Origin: Fusobacterium necrophorum subsp. necrophorum | Lineage (GTDB): Bacteria > Fusobacteriota > Fusobacteriia > Fusobacteriales > Fusobacteriaceae | Length of the DNA stretch: 64,000 nucleotides | NCBI RefSeq assembly: GCF_004006635.1 | Contig: NZ_CP034842.1 | Location: 310,001 to 374,000 of the forward strand | Direction of reading: 5' to 3' | In this document: positions 8,572 to 17,191 of the stretch, in pieces | Layout of the letters: every line of letters starts with the position of its first letter | Numbering within the stretch: the stretch's first letter is position 1 | Notes under the pieces: generated by a model | Database searches by the model: none | What the model saw: the letters and a program-made list of their open reading frames with translations, nothing else | Told to the model about the DNA's origin: nothing | Position numbers and translations under genes: made by a program

Positions 8572-8599
8572 TTGCTCTTTCTTGAAAAGCGAGTATAAT
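8572..8599 (+). promoter_or_regulatory. Promoter of the 8624-8980 gene
   Basis: TTGCTC (8572-8577), 16 bases, TATAAT (8594-8599). The ATG is 25 bases further on, after an AGGAGG site. Confidence 0.6.
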
Positions 8600-8623
8600 A
8601 AAAAGAAAAATCAGGAGGAAAAT

Positions 8624-8980
8624 ATGGAAAGGAAACAGGTAGAAGAATTGAAAGAATTTCTTCAAGAAAAAGTATATACTCTTATTTATGTCGATTTTGC
8701 AAATCCTAAAAATGTCATGGTAAGTCATCAAATGGATGATTTTTCGTTTTTAGATTTGGAACATTTTGCAAAATTTTATGTCTTCAATGATAATTTTATG
8801 AGAGTGTATTCCAGAAAAGGACCGAAACACTTCGACTATTGTGAAATCAAAAAAGAAGATTTTGAAGCAGGCTATGATGAAAAAATATTTTTCGTTGATT
8901 ACTCCCAATATCAAAAATTACATATGCGGATTGGAAAAATCAATGGTATGCCTGCAATGCAATATTTATACTTTGAGTAG
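8624..8980 (+). CDS. Hypothetical protein, 118 residues
   Basis: Unrecognised. ATG at 8624 is preceded by AGGAGG at good spacing, with a promoter upstream. The product is acidic and aromatic-rich, with no signal peptide or membrane helix. Alternating segments such as VYTLIYVDFANPKNVMVSHQ and EKIFFVDYSQYQKLHMRIGK suggest a small alpha/beta fold. It stands alone, divergent from truA and convergent with the Crp/Fnr gene, with a hairpin between them. Confidence 0.7.
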   Translation: MERKQVEELKEFLQEKVYTLIYVDFANPKNVMVSHQMDDFSFLDLEHFAKFYVFNDNFMRVYSRKGPKHFDYCEIKKEDFEAGYDEKIFFVDYSQYQKLHMRIGKINGMPAMQYLYFE

Positions 8981-9008
8981 AAAAAGGAGGTTGTTCATGA
9001 CAACCTCC
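8981..9008 (-). terminator. Terminator between convergent genes
   Basis: GGAGGTTGT (8986-8994), a 5-base loop and ACAACCTCC (9000-9008) form a perfect stem. On the minus strand five T residues follow, so it should end the Crp/Fnr transcript. Confidence 0.75.
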
Positions 9009-9021
9009 CCCAACCCTCCTT

Positions 9022-9624
9022 TTACTTTTTCTCCAAACTTCGTCGCTTCAATATTTTATATCGGTTTCTTCCCATTCTTTCTAAAATTCCTTCTTCCACA
9101 TATTGTCCTAAAACTCTGGATAAAGACGGTCTGCTTACTCCGAAAAACTCTGCCAACTCCTTCAAAGAACGATCAAAATGACAGATTCCTCCTATTTCTT
9201 GAGCTAACAGATATCGATTTAATTTGCTTCCAATACTTTTATACTGAAATTGGGACCACAATCGATTGGACAGAAATTGTGCCTTGGAACTAATATCATT
9301 GACAAATTTCTCTAATATCTCCGGTTCTTCCTGAAAAACAACAATCAGCTTTTCCTTGGGAATGAAATAAATATCACAATCTGTTTTCGCTCGTAAATCA
9401 ACAGGATAATAAGGATTTTCTCCAAAGATAAAAGCACTTGCTAAAAGAGTTTCTCCTTTCATTTCTTCAATTTGATTGACATCCCCATTTTCTTTCAGCA
9501 TTTCTGCGACCACAATACCTTTGCTCAAAATATGAAGTCCTTTTACTTCTTCTCCTCGAAAAAAAATAGCTTCTCCCTTTTCAAATGAAATTATCTTTGC
9601 ATAGTTTTCCCAATTTTTTTTCAT
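9022..9624 (-). CDS. Crp/Fnr-family transcription regulator
   Basis: DNA-binding regulator of 200 residues. Residues 1-110 are a cyclic-nucleotide-binding-type beta roll (FEKGEAIFFRGEEVKGLHILSKG). Residues about 150-190 are a winged helix (SLKELAEFFGVSRPSLSRVLGQYVEEGILER). No Cys cluster of the Fnr type is present, so it probably senses something other than oxygen through 4Fe-4S. I took the second of two adjacent ATGs because the AGAGGGG site is too near the first. In this window an Fnr-type palindrome lies at 26171, which this protein or a paralogue might bind. Confidence 0.9.
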   Translation of the reverse strand: MKKNWENYAKIISFEKGEAIFFRGEEVKGLHILSKGIVVAEMLKENGDVNQIEEMKGETLLASAFIFGENPYYPVDLRAKTDCDIYFIPKEKLIVVFQEEPEILEKFVNDISSKAQFLSNRLWSQFQYKSIGSKLNRYLLAQEIGGICHFDRSLKELAEFFGVSRPSLSRVLGQYVEEGILERMGRNRYKILKRRSLEKK

Positions 9625-9702
9625 CATTCCCCTCTTTCTATTTCTTCTTTTTTCTGCTATGATAAGAATATAAATTCTTAAGATACAGAAAGGAAGTCAT
9701 TT

Positions 9703-9945
9703 ATGGAAAAATTAGTAATATCTTGCCCTCATTGTCATAAAAAAATCAAAATTCTAAAAAAAGCAGCAAAATATAAATGTCCTCATTGTTCTAACATCTG
9801 TGTTATTTCTTCCATAGCACTTTTTCTGCTTGTCATACAAAATCATGTGCAAGCCATAACACAAAAAATCAAAACAAAATACCAAAATGCCAAAAATACC
9901 TATAAATACTTAAAAATGGTTCACAAAAATCGAAAAAAACGCTAA
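9703..9945 (+). CDS. Small zinc-ribbon protein with a hydrophobic segment
   Basis: An 80-residue protein with two CPHC knuckles (residues 8-11 and 26-29) that should bind one zinc, then a hydrophobic stretch (ICVISSIALFLLVIQ, about 32-47) and a very basic tail ending NRKKR. This suggests a membrane-associated zinc-finger protein; no function is assigned. ATG follows AGGAAG. Its stop overlaps that of the convergent dCMP deaminase gene by two bases. Confidence 0.7.
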   Translation: MEKLVISCPHCHKKIKILKKAAKYKCPHCSNICVISSIALFLLVIQNHVQAITQKIKTKYQNAKNTYKYLKMVHKNRKKR

Positions 9946-10424
9946 GCTTGAAACGAAAGGTACAATTCTCGACAGGCATTTTCCAATCGTCGATAGGTTA
10001 CTCCGGCAGCATCCAACATTCTCTTGGAAGCAAGATTGGACTCTGTCTCGGCATATTTATCGCTCAAATAGACAATCTCCCGAATTCCACTTTGAATAAT
10101 TGCCTTAGAGCATTCATGACAAGGAAACAGGGCAACGTAAATACTGCAGTTTTTTAAAGATTGTGTACTGTTTAAGATAGCATTCAATTCCGCATGGCAA
10201 ACATAGGGATACTTTGTTTCCAAAAATTCTCCTTCCCTTTCCCAGGGGAATTCATCATCTTCACAACCCTTTGGCAGACCATTATAGCCCAAACCTATAA
10301 TTTTTTTGTCAGGGCTTACGATACAAGCCCCTACTTGTGTATTGGGATCTTTACTCCTCATTGCAGATAGTAGAGCAACACCCATAAAATATTCGTCCCA
10401 AGTGATATAATCTTTTCTTTTCAT
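9942..10424 (-). CDS. comEB: Deoxycytidylate (dCMP) deaminase
   Basis: Converts dCMP to dUMP, feeding thymidylate synthesis. The 160 residues hold the zinc site: His and the catalytic Glu in CHAELNAIL and two Cys in PCHECSKAIIQSG. The MGVALLSAMRSKDPNTQVGACIV opening is typical of the ComEB/dCMP deaminase family. ATG at 10422-10424. It is the first gene after the rpsA terminator and ends in a tail-to-tail overlap with the zinc-ribbon gene. Confidence 0.92.
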   Translation of the reverse strand: MKRKDYITWDEYFMGVALLSAMRSKDPNTQVGACIVSPDKKIIGLGYNGLPKGCEDDEFPWEREGEFLETKYPYVCHAELNAILNSTQSLKNCSIYVALFPCHECSKAIIQSGIREIVYLSDKYAETESNLASKRMLDAAGVTYRRLENACRELYLSFQA

Positions 10425-10433
10425 GGCTCTCTC

Positions 10434-10467
10434 CTTAAGAAAAAAGGCGACTCTTTCGAATCGCCTT
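10434..10467 (-). terminator. Terminator after rpsA
   Basis: AAGGCGA (10444-10450) pairs with TCGCCTT (10461-10467); on the minus strand a run of T follows. It closes the ptsH-ispH-rpsA operon. Confidence 0.85.
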
Positions 10468-10480
10468 AGTTCAGTTTTAT

Positions 10481-12118
10481 CTATTCTCCAGCTGTTCCAT
10501 ATTTTGCCAGTAAATCTTGATCTTCTCTTTTTTGTTCTTCCAATTCGATTTTTTTAATAGATAACTTAATTTTTTGAGTTTCTTGATTAATTTCTACAAT
10601 TTGAGCTTTTACAATTTGTCCAATTTCAAATTTGTCTTTTAGATCTTTCACAAAATCCTTAGAAACGAATTGAGTAGGAATAAATCCATCGATTCCTTTT
10701 GTTAACTCCACAAACAATCCGAAATCCATGATATTTTTGATTTTCTTTTCTACCGTAGTCCCTACTTTATATTCTTCCATAGCTTTGTCCCATGGACTTT
10801 TCTTTAAGGCTTTGATACTTCCCTTAATTTTTTTGTCTTCCACATTCAATTCTAGGACTTTAAAAGAAATACTATCTCCTATTTGATAATTTGCAGGTTC
10901 TTCTCCCGGCCATCCGAAATCAGAAGAATGTACGAACACATCCACTCCACTTTCAATTTCTGCAAACAATCCAAATGGCTTAATATCTAAGACACTTGCT
11001 GTCAATTCTTTTCCTTCTCCGAATTTTTCTTCTGCAACATCCCAAGGATTTTCTACTAATTGTTTAAATCCTAATTTTAATTTTCTTGCCTCCGGATTAA
11101 ATTCCAAAATTTTTACCTTTACAGTTTCTCCTACTTTTGCATATTCTTCCATATTGATTCTTTTCTTATTCCATGCAAAATCGGAAATATGTACCAATCC
11201 TTCCACACCTTCCGTCAATTCTACAAAGGCCCCATAAGCAAGAATTCTTGTTACCTTTCCTTCCACTTCATCTCCTTCGTGGAAAGCATCTTTTGACAGA
11301 TCCCAAGGATTTTCTGTTAATTGTTTAATGGATAATTTAATATTTTTCTTTTCTTCATCCAAAGAAAGAATTTTTGCTTCTACAGTTTGTCCTACACTAT
11401 ACAAATCTTTTAAATCGTCCAATCTCTTCCAAGATACTTCTGAAATATGAATGAAACCTCTCAAATGATTGATCATAACAGATAATCCAAAATCCATAAT
11501 TCCTGATACCGTACAAGTGACTACATCTCCTACTGTCAACTTTGCAAATTCCTCTTCTTCTTTCATCAAAGTAATATCTTTTTTGGAGAATGTGATTTTT
11601 TTGCTTCTCTTATCTCGGTTATCCTGTTTAATATCTTTTACAATGACATCAATGTTTTTTCCTACCATTGTTTCTCCGTCTTTTTCATTGATTTCTGATA
11701 AAGAATTTGGTAAAAATCCTTGATAAAGAGCTACTTCTACAATATATCCGCCTTTAATTTTCTTGACTATTTTTCCGGAAAGAACTGTTTTATTTTCATA
11801 GGAATCTTCGATATGTTTCCAATTATCTTCCAAATCAATTCTTTTTCTGGATGCAATCAAAACTTCTTGATCGTCATCTGCTTCTAACAACCCAACTAAA
11901 ACAACTTCTACTTGATCTCCCACTTGATAATCTGCTAATTCTTCCGCTCGTACTCGCACTACTGTTCTTTGTCCCGGTACATCTAAATACACAAAATTTC
12001 TTTCTATGGAATTGATAGTACCTACTACTCTTTGATTTTTACCTCCTGTCTTCTCTGCTGGTAAGTAGTCCTCCAACATTTCTAAAAATTCATTACTATT
12101 TTCGTTCCCATTAAGCAT
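10481..12118 (-). CDS. rpsA: 30S ribosomal protein S1 (S1-repeat protein)
   Basis: RNA-binding protein that helps load mRNAs on the 30S subunit. The 545 residues contain about six S1 OB-fold repeats; clear ones read GDVVTCTVSGIMDFGLSV, GDEVEGKVTRILAYGAFVEL and GTTVEKKIKNIMDFGLFVEL, each ending near LSIKQL or a variant, with NPWD linkers. ATG at 12116-12118 overlaps the ispH stop (ATGCTTAA). In several Clostridia and fusobacteria IspH and S1 are one fused protein; here they are separate, overlapping frames. Confidence 0.94.
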   Translation of the reverse strand: MLNGNENSNEFLEMLEDYLPAEKTGGKNQRVVGTINSIERNFVYLDVPGQRTVVRVRAEELADYQVGDQVEVVLVGLLEADDDQEVLIASRKRIDLEDNWKHIEDSYENKTVLSGKIVKKIKGGYIVEVALYQGFLPNSLSEINEKDGETMVGKNIDVIVKDIKQDNRDKRSKKITFSKKDITLMKEEEEFAKLTVGDVVTCTVSGIMDFGLSVMINHLRGFIHISEVSWKRLDDLKDLYSVGQTVEAKILSLDEEKKNIKLSIKQLTENPWDLSKDAFHEGDEVEGKVTRILAYGAFVELTEGVEGLVHISDFAWNKKRINMEEYAKVGETVKVKILEFNPEARKLKLGFKQLVENPWDVAEEKFGEGKELTASVLDIKPFGLFAEIESGVDVFVHSSDFGWPGEEPANYQIGDSISFKVLELNVEDKKIKGSIKALKKSPWDKAMEEYKVGTTVEKKIKNIMDFGLFVELTKGIDGFIPTQFVSKDFVKDLKDKFEIGQIVKAQIVEINQETQKIKLSIKKIELEEQKREDQDLLAKYGTAGE

Positions 12119-12986
12119 CTAAGATCCCCCTTATTTTATTTTCTATGTTTCTTATTATTTCTTCTGGTGTGGAAGCTCCTGCTGTCAGTCCAATTTTATG
12201 TTTCCCTTGCAAACAAGCTTCCTCTAAATCCTCTTCATTCTCTAAAAGATAGGTATTTTGATTTATAGATTTCGAGATCTCATATAATTTCTTCGTATTG
12301 GAGCTTTTTTTTCCTCCCAATACAAAAACAATATCAACCTCTCTTGCTAAGATTTCCGTCGCCTTCTGTCTTTCTTGAGTGGCTCCACAGATTTTATTGA
12401 AAATATAGACGTTTGGATAATATTCTTCCAAATATTTTTTTATCTCTAAAAACTTTTTTTGATGTAATGTCGTTTGTGTGGATAGAAAATATTTTCTATC
12501 TTTTAGAATTTTTGCCGCTTTCAATTCTTCTAACTCGGAAAATATCTGAATGTTTTCGGCATAGGAAGTAATACCTTTGACTTCCGGATGATCTTTGTCC
12601 CCTAGAAAGAGAATATCATATCCCTGCTCCATTGCCCACAAAATTTTCCATTTAATGTGAGAAACAAACACACAGGTAGCATCATAAAGTTCCAAATCTT
12701 TTTCTTCCAATTTTCTCTGTATCTCTTTGGTAATTCCATGAGCCCGAATGACTACAATATCTCCTTTTTTTAAAAAAGGTATTTCCGACTCTTCTATGGT
12801 AATAAAACCTTTTTTTTCAAAATTTTGCACTACAAAGTCATTATGTACCAACATTCCCAAAATATATTTTTTCTTGTTTACATTTTTAGGATCCTGCAAA
12901 ATATCTTCACAAAGTCGTACCGCTTTCATAACTCCAAAACAAAAACCCATTTTATTTGCACGAACAATGGTAACTTTACGGCTCAT
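12111..12986 (-). CDS. ispH: 4-hydroxy-3-methylbut-2-enyl diphosphate reductase
   Basis: Last step of the non-mevalonate isoprenoid pathway, an iron-sulfur enzyme making IPP and DMAPP. The three cluster Cys are in MGFCFGV, YDATC and KICGATQERQ, and HGITKEIQ and TLHQKK hold active-site His. ATG at 12984-12986 gives 291 residues; an in-frame TTG at 13004 would add six without improving the ribosome-binding site. The start lies inside the end of ptsH and the stop inside the start of rpsA, so all three genes overlap. Confidence 0.95.
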   Translation of the reverse strand: MSRKVTIVRANKMGFCFGVMKAVRLCEDILQDPKNVNKKKYILGMLVHNDFVVQNFEKKGFITIEESEIPFLKKGDIVVIRAHGITKEIQRKLEEKDLELYDATCVFVSHIKWKILWAMEQGYDILFLGDKDHPEVKGITSYAENIQIFSELEELKAAKILKDRKYFLSTQTTLHQKKFLEIKKYLEEYYPNVYIFNKICGATQERQKATEILAREVDIVFVLGGKKSSNTKKLYEISKSINQNTYLLENEEDLEEACLQGKHKIGLTAGASTPEEIIRNIENKIRGILDA

Positions 12987-13245
12987 TAAATTTTTTAACC
13001 TCAATCAAATCAATTAAATCCGCTATCATAGCATCTTCATCTGGTCCATCTGCAATGAGCTCCAATACTCTTCCTTGTTCTGCTGCCAATAACATGAGTC
13101 CCATAATACTCTTTCCATTGATTTCTTCTTCATCACAACGAACTTTAATTTCTGAGTCATATTTTGCTACAGCCTGTACAAATAAAGAAGAAGGTCTAGC
13201 ATGCAAACCCGCCTTATTCCTAATCTCCACTTTCACTGTCTTCAT
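12976..13245 (-). CDS. ptsH: Phosphocarrier protein HPr
   Basis: General phosphocarrier of the sugar PTS, receiving phosphate from enzyme I on a histidine. The 89 residues show the active-site motif NKAGLHARPSS (His near 15) and the GKSIMGLMLLAAEQG segment with the Ser that HPr kinase modifies in Firmicutes. ATG at 13243-13245 after AGGGGGG. Head of the ptsH-ispH-rpsA operon. Confidence 0.95.
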   Translation of the reverse strand: MKTVKVEIRNKAGLHARPSSLFVQAVAKYDSEIKVRCDEEEINGKSIMGLMLLAAEQGRVLELIADGPDEDAMIADLIDLIEVKKFNEP

Positions 13246-13280
13246 GTTCCCCCCTAATAAAATGAAAGGTTTTATTCTAT

Positions 13281-13309
13281 ATTATACATTATTTTTCTTT
13301 TTTTTACAA
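13281..13309 (-). promoter_or_regulatory. Promoter of ptsH-ispH-rpsA
   Basis: Minus-strand TTGTAA (13304-13309), 17 bases, TATAAT (13281-13286). It lies back to back with the glnN promoter. Confidence 0.65.
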
Positions 13310-13337
13310 AACTTTTTCACATTGTCTTAAAAAAGTT

Positions 13338-13366
13338 TTGCATCTTCTCAAAAAATATGTTAGTAT
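13338..13366 (+). promoter_or_regulatory. Promoter of glutamine synthetase III
   Basis: TTGCAT (13338-13343), 17 bases, TAGTAT (13361-13366), 36 bases before the glnN start. No obvious operator was seen. Confidence 0.6.
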
Positions 13367-13402
13367 TTTTCCAACAAATTTTATATTGCATGGAGGAAAA
13401 AC

Positions 13403-15508
13403 ATGAAAACAATGTTGGAAGTTTTTGGAGTACACTGCTTTTCAGAAAAAGAATTAAAAAGTCGTGTTCCAAAAGATGTATTTAAAAGTTTTAAGAAAGT
13501 TCAATCCGGAAAAGAAGAATTATCAATCACTACCGCCAATGTCATTGCGAATGCCATTAAACTTTGGGCCATTGAAAATGGAGCGACACACTTCACACAT
13601 TGGTTTCAACCCTTGACAGAACTAACTGCAGAAAAACATGAAGCCTTTCTTTCTGTCCATTCTGATGGAACTGCCATTACCGAATTCACAGGAAAAGAAT
13701 TGATTAAAGGAGAATCAGATACCTCATCTTTCCCCAACGGAGGACTACGTTCCACCTTTGAAGCACGGGGATATACTGCTTGGGATATTGGTTCTCCTAT
13801 GTTTTTAAAAGGAGAAGGGCTTTCAAAAAGCTTATACATTCCTACTGCTTTTATTGGATATAGCGGAGAAGCTTTGGATAAAAAAGTCCCTCTCCTTCGT
13901 TCCATTACCAGTATTCGAAAAGAAGCCTTACGAATTCAAAAAATTCTTGGCGACTTGGATACACAGCATGTGGATGTTACCCTTGGAGTGGAACAGGAAT
14001 ATTTTCTGGTAGAAAAGAAATTTTTTGACTTGCGAAAAGATTTAACTCTTTCTGGAAGAACTGTCTTTGGAAATTTACCTCCCAAAGGACAAGAAATGAA
14101 TGATCACTACTATGGTACTATAAAAGAAAGAGTGGAAGCTTTCATGACAGAATTGGATAGGGAGCTTTGGAAAGTAGGAGTGATGTCAAAAACAAAACAT
14201 AACGAAGTTGCTCCGAATCAATTTGAAGTAGCCATTATGTTTAATACTGCCAATGTCGCCGTGGATCAAAATCAAATTACAATGGATATGATTAAAAAGG
14301 TAGCAACGAGACATCATTTGGCCGCCCTTCTTCATGAAAAACCCTTCCATGGAATTAACGGTTCCGGAAAGCACTGCAACTGGTCTCTTTCTACCGATAC
14401 CGGAAAAAATCTCCTGGATCCTGGCAGCTTAGAGGAAAATCGTTTTGACTTTTTACTGTATGTCATGGCAGTCATGGAAGGCGTGTATCGATACTCGGGA
14501 ATTTTAAGGGCCTGTACCGCCACTCCGGGAAATGATTATCGTCTAGGAGGGAATGAAGCTCCTCCTGCTATTATTTCTATTTTTTTAGGAAATGAGTTAC
14601 AACAAATTTTCGAAAATATTCAACATAACAATTTATCTATGTCGACACAAAAAGACTTATTGAATTTAGGTTCTTCTTTCCCAAAAATTCCACAGGACAT
14701 CTCGGACAGAAATCGAACTTCTCCTTTTGCTTTTACCGGAAATAAATTTGAATTTCGTATGCCGGGTTCCAGTGCTTCTCCGGCAACTCCAACTTTTATT
14801 TTAAATACCATTGTTGCCGAAATTTTAAAAGAATATGCAGATATGCTTGAGGAATGGGCAGACTTAAGCCCTAATCTTAAGGTCATTAAACTGATTCAAC
14901 AACAATATCCGAAATACAAAAATATTTTATTCAATGGAAACGGTTATGATAAAAACTGGGAAATAGAAGCAAAAAATTTAGGACTTTCCAACTTTAAAAA
15001 TACCGTAGAAGCTCTCCCTAATTATATTTCGGAGGAAACCATCTCTTTGTTTGAACGAAATCAAGTATTGACGAGAGCTGAATTACAATCTCGTTTTCAT
15101 GTCTATTGTGAACGTTATAATAAACAAAATAACATCGAAATTTCCTCCGCTATTGAAATTGCACGAAACGAAATTTATCCAAGTGTTTTGGGCTACATCA
15201 CTAAAATTGCTCAAAATATTGAAAGTTTGAAATCTTTAGTGGAAGAAAAAGAATATCAGGAAGAGAAAAAATTACTGAAAACTCTATTACATCATAAAAA
15301 TGAAATGCTACAATACATTCATGAGTTAACAGACGGTATGAAAACGGCTACAAGCATTATGAATCAATATCAGCGGGCTCAATATTACTCCGGAACTCTT
15401 GTTCCAAAGCTTGCCGAACTTCGAAAAGTCGTTGATATTTTAGAAAAACAAAGCAATCAACATACTTGGCCCATTCCAAGTTATTATGATTTGTTATTTA
15501 CTTTGTAG
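13403..15508 (+). CDS. glnN: Glutamine synthetase type III
   Basis: ATP-dependent ligation of ammonia to glutamate. At 701 residues it matches the large GSIII (GlnN) class, found in Bacteroides, cyanobacteria and some anaerobes, not the 440-470-residue GSI. The GSIII opening GATHFTHWFQPLT, the catalytic VTLGVEQEYFLV metal-binding Glu segment, KHNEVAPNQFEVA and GINGSGKHCNWSLST are all present. ATG follows TGGAGG. A strong terminator follows; the convergent neighbour is glutaminase, which catalyses the opposite reaction. Confidence 0.96.
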   Translation: MKTMLEVFGVHCFSEKELKSRVPKDVFKSFKKVQSGKEELSITTANVIANAIKLWAIENGATHFTHWFQPLTELTAEKHEAFLSVHSDGTAITEFTGKELIKGESDTSSFPNGGLRSTFEARGYTAWDIGSPMFLKGEGLSKSLYIPTAFIGYSGEALDKKVPLLRSITSIRKEALRIQKILGDLDTQHVDVTLGVEQEYFLVEKKFFDLRKDLTLSGRTVFGNLPPKGQEMNDHYYGTIKERVEAFMTELDRELWKVGVMSKTKHNEVAPNQFEVAIMFNTANVAVDQNQITMDMIKKVATRHHLAALLHEKPFHGINGSGKHCNWSLSTDTGKNLLDPGSLEENRFDFLLYVMAVMEGVYRYSGILRACTATPGNDYRLGGNEAPPAIISIFLGNELQQIFENIQHNNLSMSTQKDLLNLGSSFPKIPQDISDRNRTSPFAFTGNKFEFRMPGSSASPATPTFILNTIVAEILKEYADMLEEWADLSPNLKVIKLIQQQYPKYKNILFNGNGYDKNWEIEAKNLGLSNFKNTVEALPNYISEETISLFERNQVLTRAELQSRFHVYCERYNKQNNIEISSAIEIARNEIYPSVLGYITKIAQNIESLKSLVEEKEYQEEKKLLKTLLHHKNEMLQYIHELTDGMKTATSIMNQYQRAQYYSGTLVPKLAELRKVVDILEKQSNQHTWPIPSYYDLLFTL

Positions 15509-15549
15509 AAAAATAATTCTTCTCAGAACTATTTATCACAAAGTCATAT

Positions 15550-15583
15550 AAAAGGGGAGTTTTTCATAAGCCTCCCCTTTTTT
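15550..15583. terminator. Bidirectional terminator between glnN and glsA
   Basis: AAAAGGGGAG (15550-15559) pairs with CTCCCCTTTT (15572-15581), flanked by A on the left and T on the right, so it can work on both strands. The remaining 117 bases to glsA show nothing else. Confidence 0.8.
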
Positions 15584-15700
15584 ACCCAATTCTATCCGCT
15601 ATTATTTCCACTCTCAATACGTATTTTTTAAATATTCTTATTCAAAATTTTGTATCTTCCTATATTCTCTGATATTTTTTCTTTTTCTACTTTTTCTACT

Positions 15701-16615
15701 TTAAAAAATAGACAAATCCAACTCTTTTGCTAAATCTTCCAATACTCCCGCTCCTGCAATAGAATTTCCCTTTTTATCCAAAGAAGGTCCATAAACTCCA
15801 ATTCCCATTTTTTTAGGAACAACAGAGACTATTCCTCCCCCTACTCCGCTTTTGGACGGCATCCCCACTCGAACGGCAAATTCTCCTGACTCATCATACA
15901 TTCCGCAAGTTACCATTAACGTTTTGATAATACGACTCAATCTGGTACTAATCACTCTCTCTCCATTGGATAAGACTCCGTCGTTTGCTAAAAATAAACC
16001 TAATTTTGCAATCGTATGCACTGTTACTTCCATAGAACATTGTTTGAAATAAATATCCAGAGCCTCTTCTACATTTCCCTCAATAATGCCCTCTCCTTTT
16101 AGGAAATATCCCATAGCACGATTGCGATCTCCTGTTTCCGATTCTCCACAATAAATTTTATAATTAACATCCACACTTTCATCTTCTGTTATTTTTCTCG
16201 TAAATTCCAATAATCTTTGAAACCGTTCTCTGACATTTTTTCCTTTAATCATAGAAGCCACCGCGATAGCTCCGGCATTGATTAAAGGATTATAAGGTTT
16301 TTTTCGACTGGAAGTTTCCAATTTTCGAATGGAATTAAAAGGATCTCCGCTCGGTTCCATTCCTACTTTTGAAAAAACATATTCTTCCCCATTGTCCAAA
16401 ATTGCCAACATCAAAGAAATAATTTTAGAAATACTCTGAATGGTAAACCTGGTACCACATTCTCCATAGCAAAATTGATTTCCCTCCATATCCATGACAC
16501 AAATTCCCAAAGCGTTTTTATCCGCCTTATCCAATTCCGGAATATAATTTGCAACAGCTCCCAAGTCAGTCAGTTTTTTATTTTTTTCTACTATTTTTCT
16601 TAACAGATCTTGCAT
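15701..16615 (-). CDS. glsA: Glutaminase
   Basis: Hydrolyses glutamine to glutamate and ammonia; a serine-dependent beta-lactamase-like fold. The 304 residues carry the catalytic Ser-x-x-Lys as QSISK, plus KPYNPLINAGAIA and the C-terminal MPSKSGVGGGIVSVVP block. ATG at 16613-16615 follows TGGAGGAAGA. Fusobacteria ferment amino acids, so this is probably a catabolic enzyme. Confidence 0.95.
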   Translation of the reverse strand: MQDLLRKIVEKNKKLTDLGAVANYIPELDKADKNALGICVMDMEGNQFCYGECGTRFTIQSISKIISLMLAILDNGEEYVFSKVGMEPSGDPFNSIRKLETSSRKKPYNPLINAGAIAVASMIKGKNVRERFQRLLEFTRKITEDESVDVNYKIYCGESETGDRNRAMGYFLKGEGIIEGNVEEALDIYFKQCSMEVTVHTIAKLGLFLANDGVLSNGERVISTRLSRIIKTLMVTCGMYDESGEFAVRVGMPSKSGVGGGIVSVVPKKMGIGVYGPSLDKKGNSIAGAGVLEDLAKELDLSIF

Positions 16616-16682
16616 TCTTCCTCCAACATTTTTTTATAGAACGTTTTGTTTTTTTTCAAGATATTTTCATCTACTTATTTTC

Positions 16683-16711
16683 AGTATAGCAAATCAAAAA
16701 AATTTTGTCAA
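16683..16711 (-). promoter_or_regulatory. Promoter of glsA
   Basis: Minus-strand TTGACA (16706-16711), 17 bases, TATACT (16683-16688): near-consensus, placed right after the rpsI terminator. Confidence 0.75.
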
Positions 16712-16716
16712 GAATA

Positions 16717-16748
16717 TAAAAATCCCACAAACATTGTATTTGTGGGAT
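16717..16748 (-). terminator. Terminator after rpsI
   Basis: ATCCCACAAA (16722-16731) and TTTGTGGGAT (16739-16748) form a perfect 10-bp stem followed by T residues on the minus strand. Confidence 0.85.
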
Positions 16749-16776
16749 TGTATTTGTGTATTCTTTTGTGAAGAAA

Positions 16777-17175
16777 TTAACGTTTTGAGAATTGAGGGCT
16801 TCTTCTTGCCTTTTTCTTTCCGTATTTCTTTCTTTCTACCATTCTTGAATCTCGAGTTAAGAATCCGGCTTCTCGTAAAACTACTTTTAAAGTTTCATCC
16901 GCTTCTACCAAAGCTCTAGAAACTCCGTGTCGAATTGCTCCTGCTTGTCCGGAATTTCCTCCTCCGCATACATTTACTCGTATTTCATATTTATCTAAAG
17001 TTTCTGTTAATACCAAAGGTTGTTCCACGATCTTTGCTAAAATTTCTCTTCCACCGAAATATTCTGTCATTGCTTTTCCGTTAATAACAACTCCTTGTCC
17101 CCCAGGAATTAATCTTACTCTCGCTACCGAAGTTTTTCTTCTTCCAGTTCCTCTATATTGATTCATATCTGCCAC
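16777..17175 (-). CDS. rpsI: 30S ribosomal protein S9
   Basis: S9 reaches the P-site tRNA through its basic tail. The 132 residues have [35 protein letters not shown] and the C-terminal [12 protein letters not shown], with the invariant final Lys-Arg. The start is GTG at 17173-17175, nine bases after GGAGG; an ATG three codons later is too far from it. Second gene of rplM-rpsI. Confidence 0.95.
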   Translation of the reverse strand: MADMNQYRGTGRRKTSVARVRLIPGGQGVVINGKAMTEYFGGREILAKIVEQPLVLTETLDKYEIRVNVCGGGNSGQAGAIRHGVSRALVEADETLKVVLREAGFLTRDSRMVERKKYGKKKARRSPQFSKR

Positions 17176-17191
17176 TCTTCCCTACCTCCTA

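Noticed and set aside
8480-8731. 83-residue minus-strand frame rich in Phe and Leu
   Set aside because: Overlaps the truA start and is antisense to the better-supported gene at 8624.
8841-9293. 150-residue plus-strand frame
   Set aside because: Runs through the terminator and antisense to the Crp/Fnr gene.
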